DNA of 34,162 nucleotides from Chloroflexota bacterium (lineage in GTDB: Bacteria > Chloroflexota > UBA6077). The translations under genes and the position numbers were made by a program. The DNA is taken from positions 1-34,162 of the forward strand of contig JAJZQR010000017.1 of the NCBI GenBank assembly GCA_021806765.1, given 5' to 3'. Below are positions 32,654 to 34,162 of the stretch, piece after piece (the first letter of the stretch is position 1; every line of letters starts with the position of its first letter). The notes beneath the pieces are model-generated. The model saw only the letters and a list, made by a program, of their open reading frames with translations, was not told where the DNA came from and searched no databases.

Positions 32654-32669
32654 TGTATACCTGTATACA
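32654..32669 (-). promoter_or_regulatory. Candidate operator upstream of the oxidoreductase operon
   Basis: TGTATAC-CT-GTATACA is a perfect inverted repeat (7-2-7), in effect two TGTATAC sites, 210 bases before the gamma/delta start and 41 bases after the IPP isomerase stop. GntR/FadR-type regulators of organic-acid pathways often bind TGTATACA-like dyads. No regulator gene is adjacent. A convincing -35/-10 pair was not found. Confidence 0.5.
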
Positions 32670-32709
32670 AAACCGATGGGCCCATACTACGCCGCTTCTC
32701 CGCGGAATG

Positions 32710-33870
32710 TCAAGGGGTTTCTTGAGAGAAGGCTGCCGATTCGTTGGATAGGGCGTGACGGGGAGACGAGGTGACGGGCCCCCGCTGCTCGACCCACTCT
32801 CGGGTGCGGCCGAAGAGGACTACCTCGCGGGATCGGAGTTCCTCCACCGTGGAGGCTCCCACCAGGAACATAGCCGTGCGCAGCTCCTCCAGGAAGCCTT
32901 CCAGCCACTCCTCCAGCCGGTCGTAGCTCTCCGTCGCCGCCTTAAGCAGCGGCAGCGCTATCCCCACCGCTGCGGCGCCCAGAGCCAGGGCCTTGGCGGC
33001 GTCGAGGCCGCTGCGCACCCCTCCTGTGGCCAGCAGGGGAAGGCCCGAGGTGGAGCACTCGATCAGCGAGACCGCCGTGGGGATCCCCCAGGAGGCGAAG
33101 AGCCTCCCCCGCGCCTGAAGCCGGCGAGCGCCCCGGGCCGCCGAGCGGTAGGCCTCGATCAGGGCGAAGTTGGTCCCCCCCCCCCCGCCCACGTCTATAG
33201 CCGCGACCCCGAGCCCTCGAAGGATCAGAGCCTGATCTCGGGAGATGCCCGCCCCCGTCTCCTTGGCGACGACGGGGATACCAACCTCTTGAACCAGCCG
33301 GGCCATGGCCTCGGCGCAGCCCCTGGCACGGGTGTCGCCCTCGGGCTGGACGGCCTCCTGGAGGTAGTTGAGGTGGACCGCCAGGGCGTCGGCGGAGATC
33401 AACTCGGCCGCCCGGCGGGCGTCGTCGGGCGTGTAGGCCCTGCGGGTTCGCTGGGGGATCAGTTGAGGGGCTCCGATGTTGGCTATCAGGAGCGCTCGGG
33501 GGGCCTCCTCCCGCACCACCGCATAGGAGGCGGCTGCTTCCCCGTTCTCCAGGTAGGCCCGTTGGCTGCCCACCCCCAGGGCGAGGCCGAAGCGGTGCGC
33601 CGCGCGGCCCAACCGCCGGTTGATCTCCTCGGCCTGGGGGGTCCCTCCCGTCATGGCCGCGATCATCACGGGCGCGTTGAGGGTCTTTCCCAGCAGCGAG
33701 ATCGAGAGGTCGATCTCCTCCTCGTCGATCTCCGGTAGGCTGCGATGGATCAGAGCCACCTCTTCCCAGCCGGCCCCCAGGGGGGACTCGACCGGCTGGG
33801 TGGTGGAGATGTCCAGGTGCTCAGCCTTTCTGGTGGCCGTCAGGTCCCTTCTGCTCAGCTTGCGGGGCAA
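32710..33870 (-). CDS. fni: Type 2 isopentenyl-diphosphate delta-isomerase (FMN-dependent)
   Basis: A 386-residue flavoenzyme interconverting isopentenyl and dimethylallyl diphosphate. TRKAEHLDI matches the N-terminal RKxEH motif. APVMIAAMTGGTPQAEEINRRLGRAAHRFGLALGVGSQRA supplies FMN-binding and substrate residues, and LAVHLNYLQEAVQPEGD contains the catalytic-region HLN and Gln-Glu. KETGAGISRDQA and VGGGGGTNFALIEAYR follow, then the phosphate-binding TGGVRSGLDAAKALALGAAAVGIALPLL. The final 25 residues (after EWVEQRGP) are probably a variable tail. It stands upstream of the oxidoreductase operon on the same strand and is likely an independent transcript. It indicates isoprenoid synthesis without type 1 Idi. 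Confidence 0.94.
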   Translation of the reverse strand: MPRKLSRRDLTATRKAEHLDISTTQPVESPLGAGWEEVALIHRSLPEIDEEEIDLSISLLGKTLNAPVMIAAMTGGTPQAEEINRRLGRAAHRFGLALGVGSQRAYLENGEAAASYAVVREEAPRALLIANIGAPQLIPQRTRRAYTPDDARRAAELISADALAVHLNYLQEAVQPEGDTRARGCAEAMARLVQEVGIPVVAKETGAGISRDQALILRGLGVAAIDVGGGGGTNFALIEAYRSAARGARRLQARGRLFASWGIPTAVSLIECSTSGLPLLATGGVRSGLDAAKALALGAAAVGIALPLLKAATESYDRLEEWLEGFLEELRTAMFLVGASTVEELRSREVVLFGRTREWVEQRGPVTSSPRHALSNESAAFSQETP

Positions 33871-33903
33871 GGCACGCCTCCAAACCCGGATTATTCATTT
33901 GTT

Positions 33904-33994
33904 TGTAGCCGCACCCTTCACGGGTGCGCGTAGCCATATTCGGCAGAGCGCAGCTTCACCACGTGGACCGCGCAGGCGTAAAGCCTGCGGCTAC
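33904..33994. repeat. Dispersed TGTAGCCGCA repeat, copy 4
   Basis: Ends TGTAGCCGCA and TGCGGCTACA, with internal GCACCC-TTCAC-GGGTGC and GCAGGC-GTAAA-GCCTGC hairpins. It is almost a mirror image of copy 1 (8718-8808) and similar in length. It lies upstream of fni. Confidence 0.75.
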
Positions 33995-34049
33995 ACGGTT
34001 TCTCTCTGATTATAGCAGGGGGATGGTGAAGGAGCAGTAACCCTAAGGG

Positions 34050-34078
34050 GGGAGGCGGCGGCGAGCCCGCCGCCTCCC
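34050..34078. terminator. GC hairpin near the right edge
   Basis: GGGAGGCGGCGG and its exact complement CCGCCGCCTCCC surround CGAGC, a 12-bp stem. It may terminate a gene lying beyond the window. Nothing else is supported in 33995-34162. Confidence 0.5.
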
Positions 34079-34162
34079 ATATCCGCCGGCCGGGGAACTG
34101 GCGCTCGTGGCGCCTCTCTCCGACCGACGGCCTCCCGAGGAGGCTATGAGGTAGTGGAGCCT

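Overview
This window is GC-rich (about 65% by eye, not computed). Gene order is mosaic, GTG and TTG starts with strong Shine-Dalgarno sequences are common, and short palindromic repeats sit between many genes. The gene set (Liv-type amino-acid import, several MFS carriers, a class III CoA-transferase, ferredoxin-dependent 2-oxoacid oxidation, type 2 IPP isomerase, a MEMO-family protein, a small CIDWC zinc ribbon) suggests an anaerobic or microaerophilic Chloroflexota-like bacterium. That assignment is inference; no rRNA or tRNA gene was seen.

Layout. 1-1.8 kb: end of a livF-like gene and a branched-chain amino-acid-type binding lipoprotein. 1.8-4.4 kb: an SDR dehydrogenase and a fosmidomycin-resistance-type MFS carrier. 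4.4-8.7 kb: a copper block (csoR with a probable operator, copA, copZ, a YHS protein with a His-rich tail) followed by a bacteriohemerythrin. 9.2-13.9 kb: a metallo-beta-lactamase-fold protein, a dinB-tag-phzF run on the minus strand, and azlC-azlD-GNAT on the plus strand. 13.85-16.45 kb: a lower-GC segment between two 39-bp near-identical direct repeats (the first is the 3' end of the GNAT gene). It carries PD-(D/E)XK nuclease-like proteins and a PIN protein and looks like an acquired cassette. 16.5-20 kb: an M48 metalloprotease and two convergent MFS carriers. 20.2-21.8 kb: a serine-recombinase derivative lacking its catalytic domain, then a glutaredoxin whose first active-site Cys codon is UGA (candidate selenoprotein), then groES. 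21.9-25.1 kb: ferredoxin, zinc ribbon, YwiC-like membrane protein, a MEMO protein with an extra N-terminal domain, and a small four-Cys protein. 25.4-27.2 kb: CoA-transferase and rdgB. 27.4-32.4 kb: an OxlT-like carrier downstream of a three-gene ferredoxin-dependent 2-oxoacid oxidoreductase. 32.7-33.9 kb: type 2 IPP isomerase.

The two strongest signals follow. First, the 2-oxoacid oxidoreductase is very probably an oxalate oxidoreductase. It has the fused gamma-delta / alpha / beta layout of the Moorella enzyme, and the alpha chain carries Tyr28, Arg31, Arg109, Asp112, Asp116 and Phe117 at the numbering I recall for that enzyme. The carrier next to it keeps the Arg and Lys needed for oxalate binding in OxlT. 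Together they would import oxalate and oxidise it to two CO2 while reducing ferredoxin. Second, the UGA-containing glutaredoxin is interrupted exactly at the CxxC Cys, is otherwise intact, has a good ribosome-binding site and has a plausible hairpin just downstream of the UGA.

All assignments come from reading sequence and translations. No database search, folding or alignment program was run.
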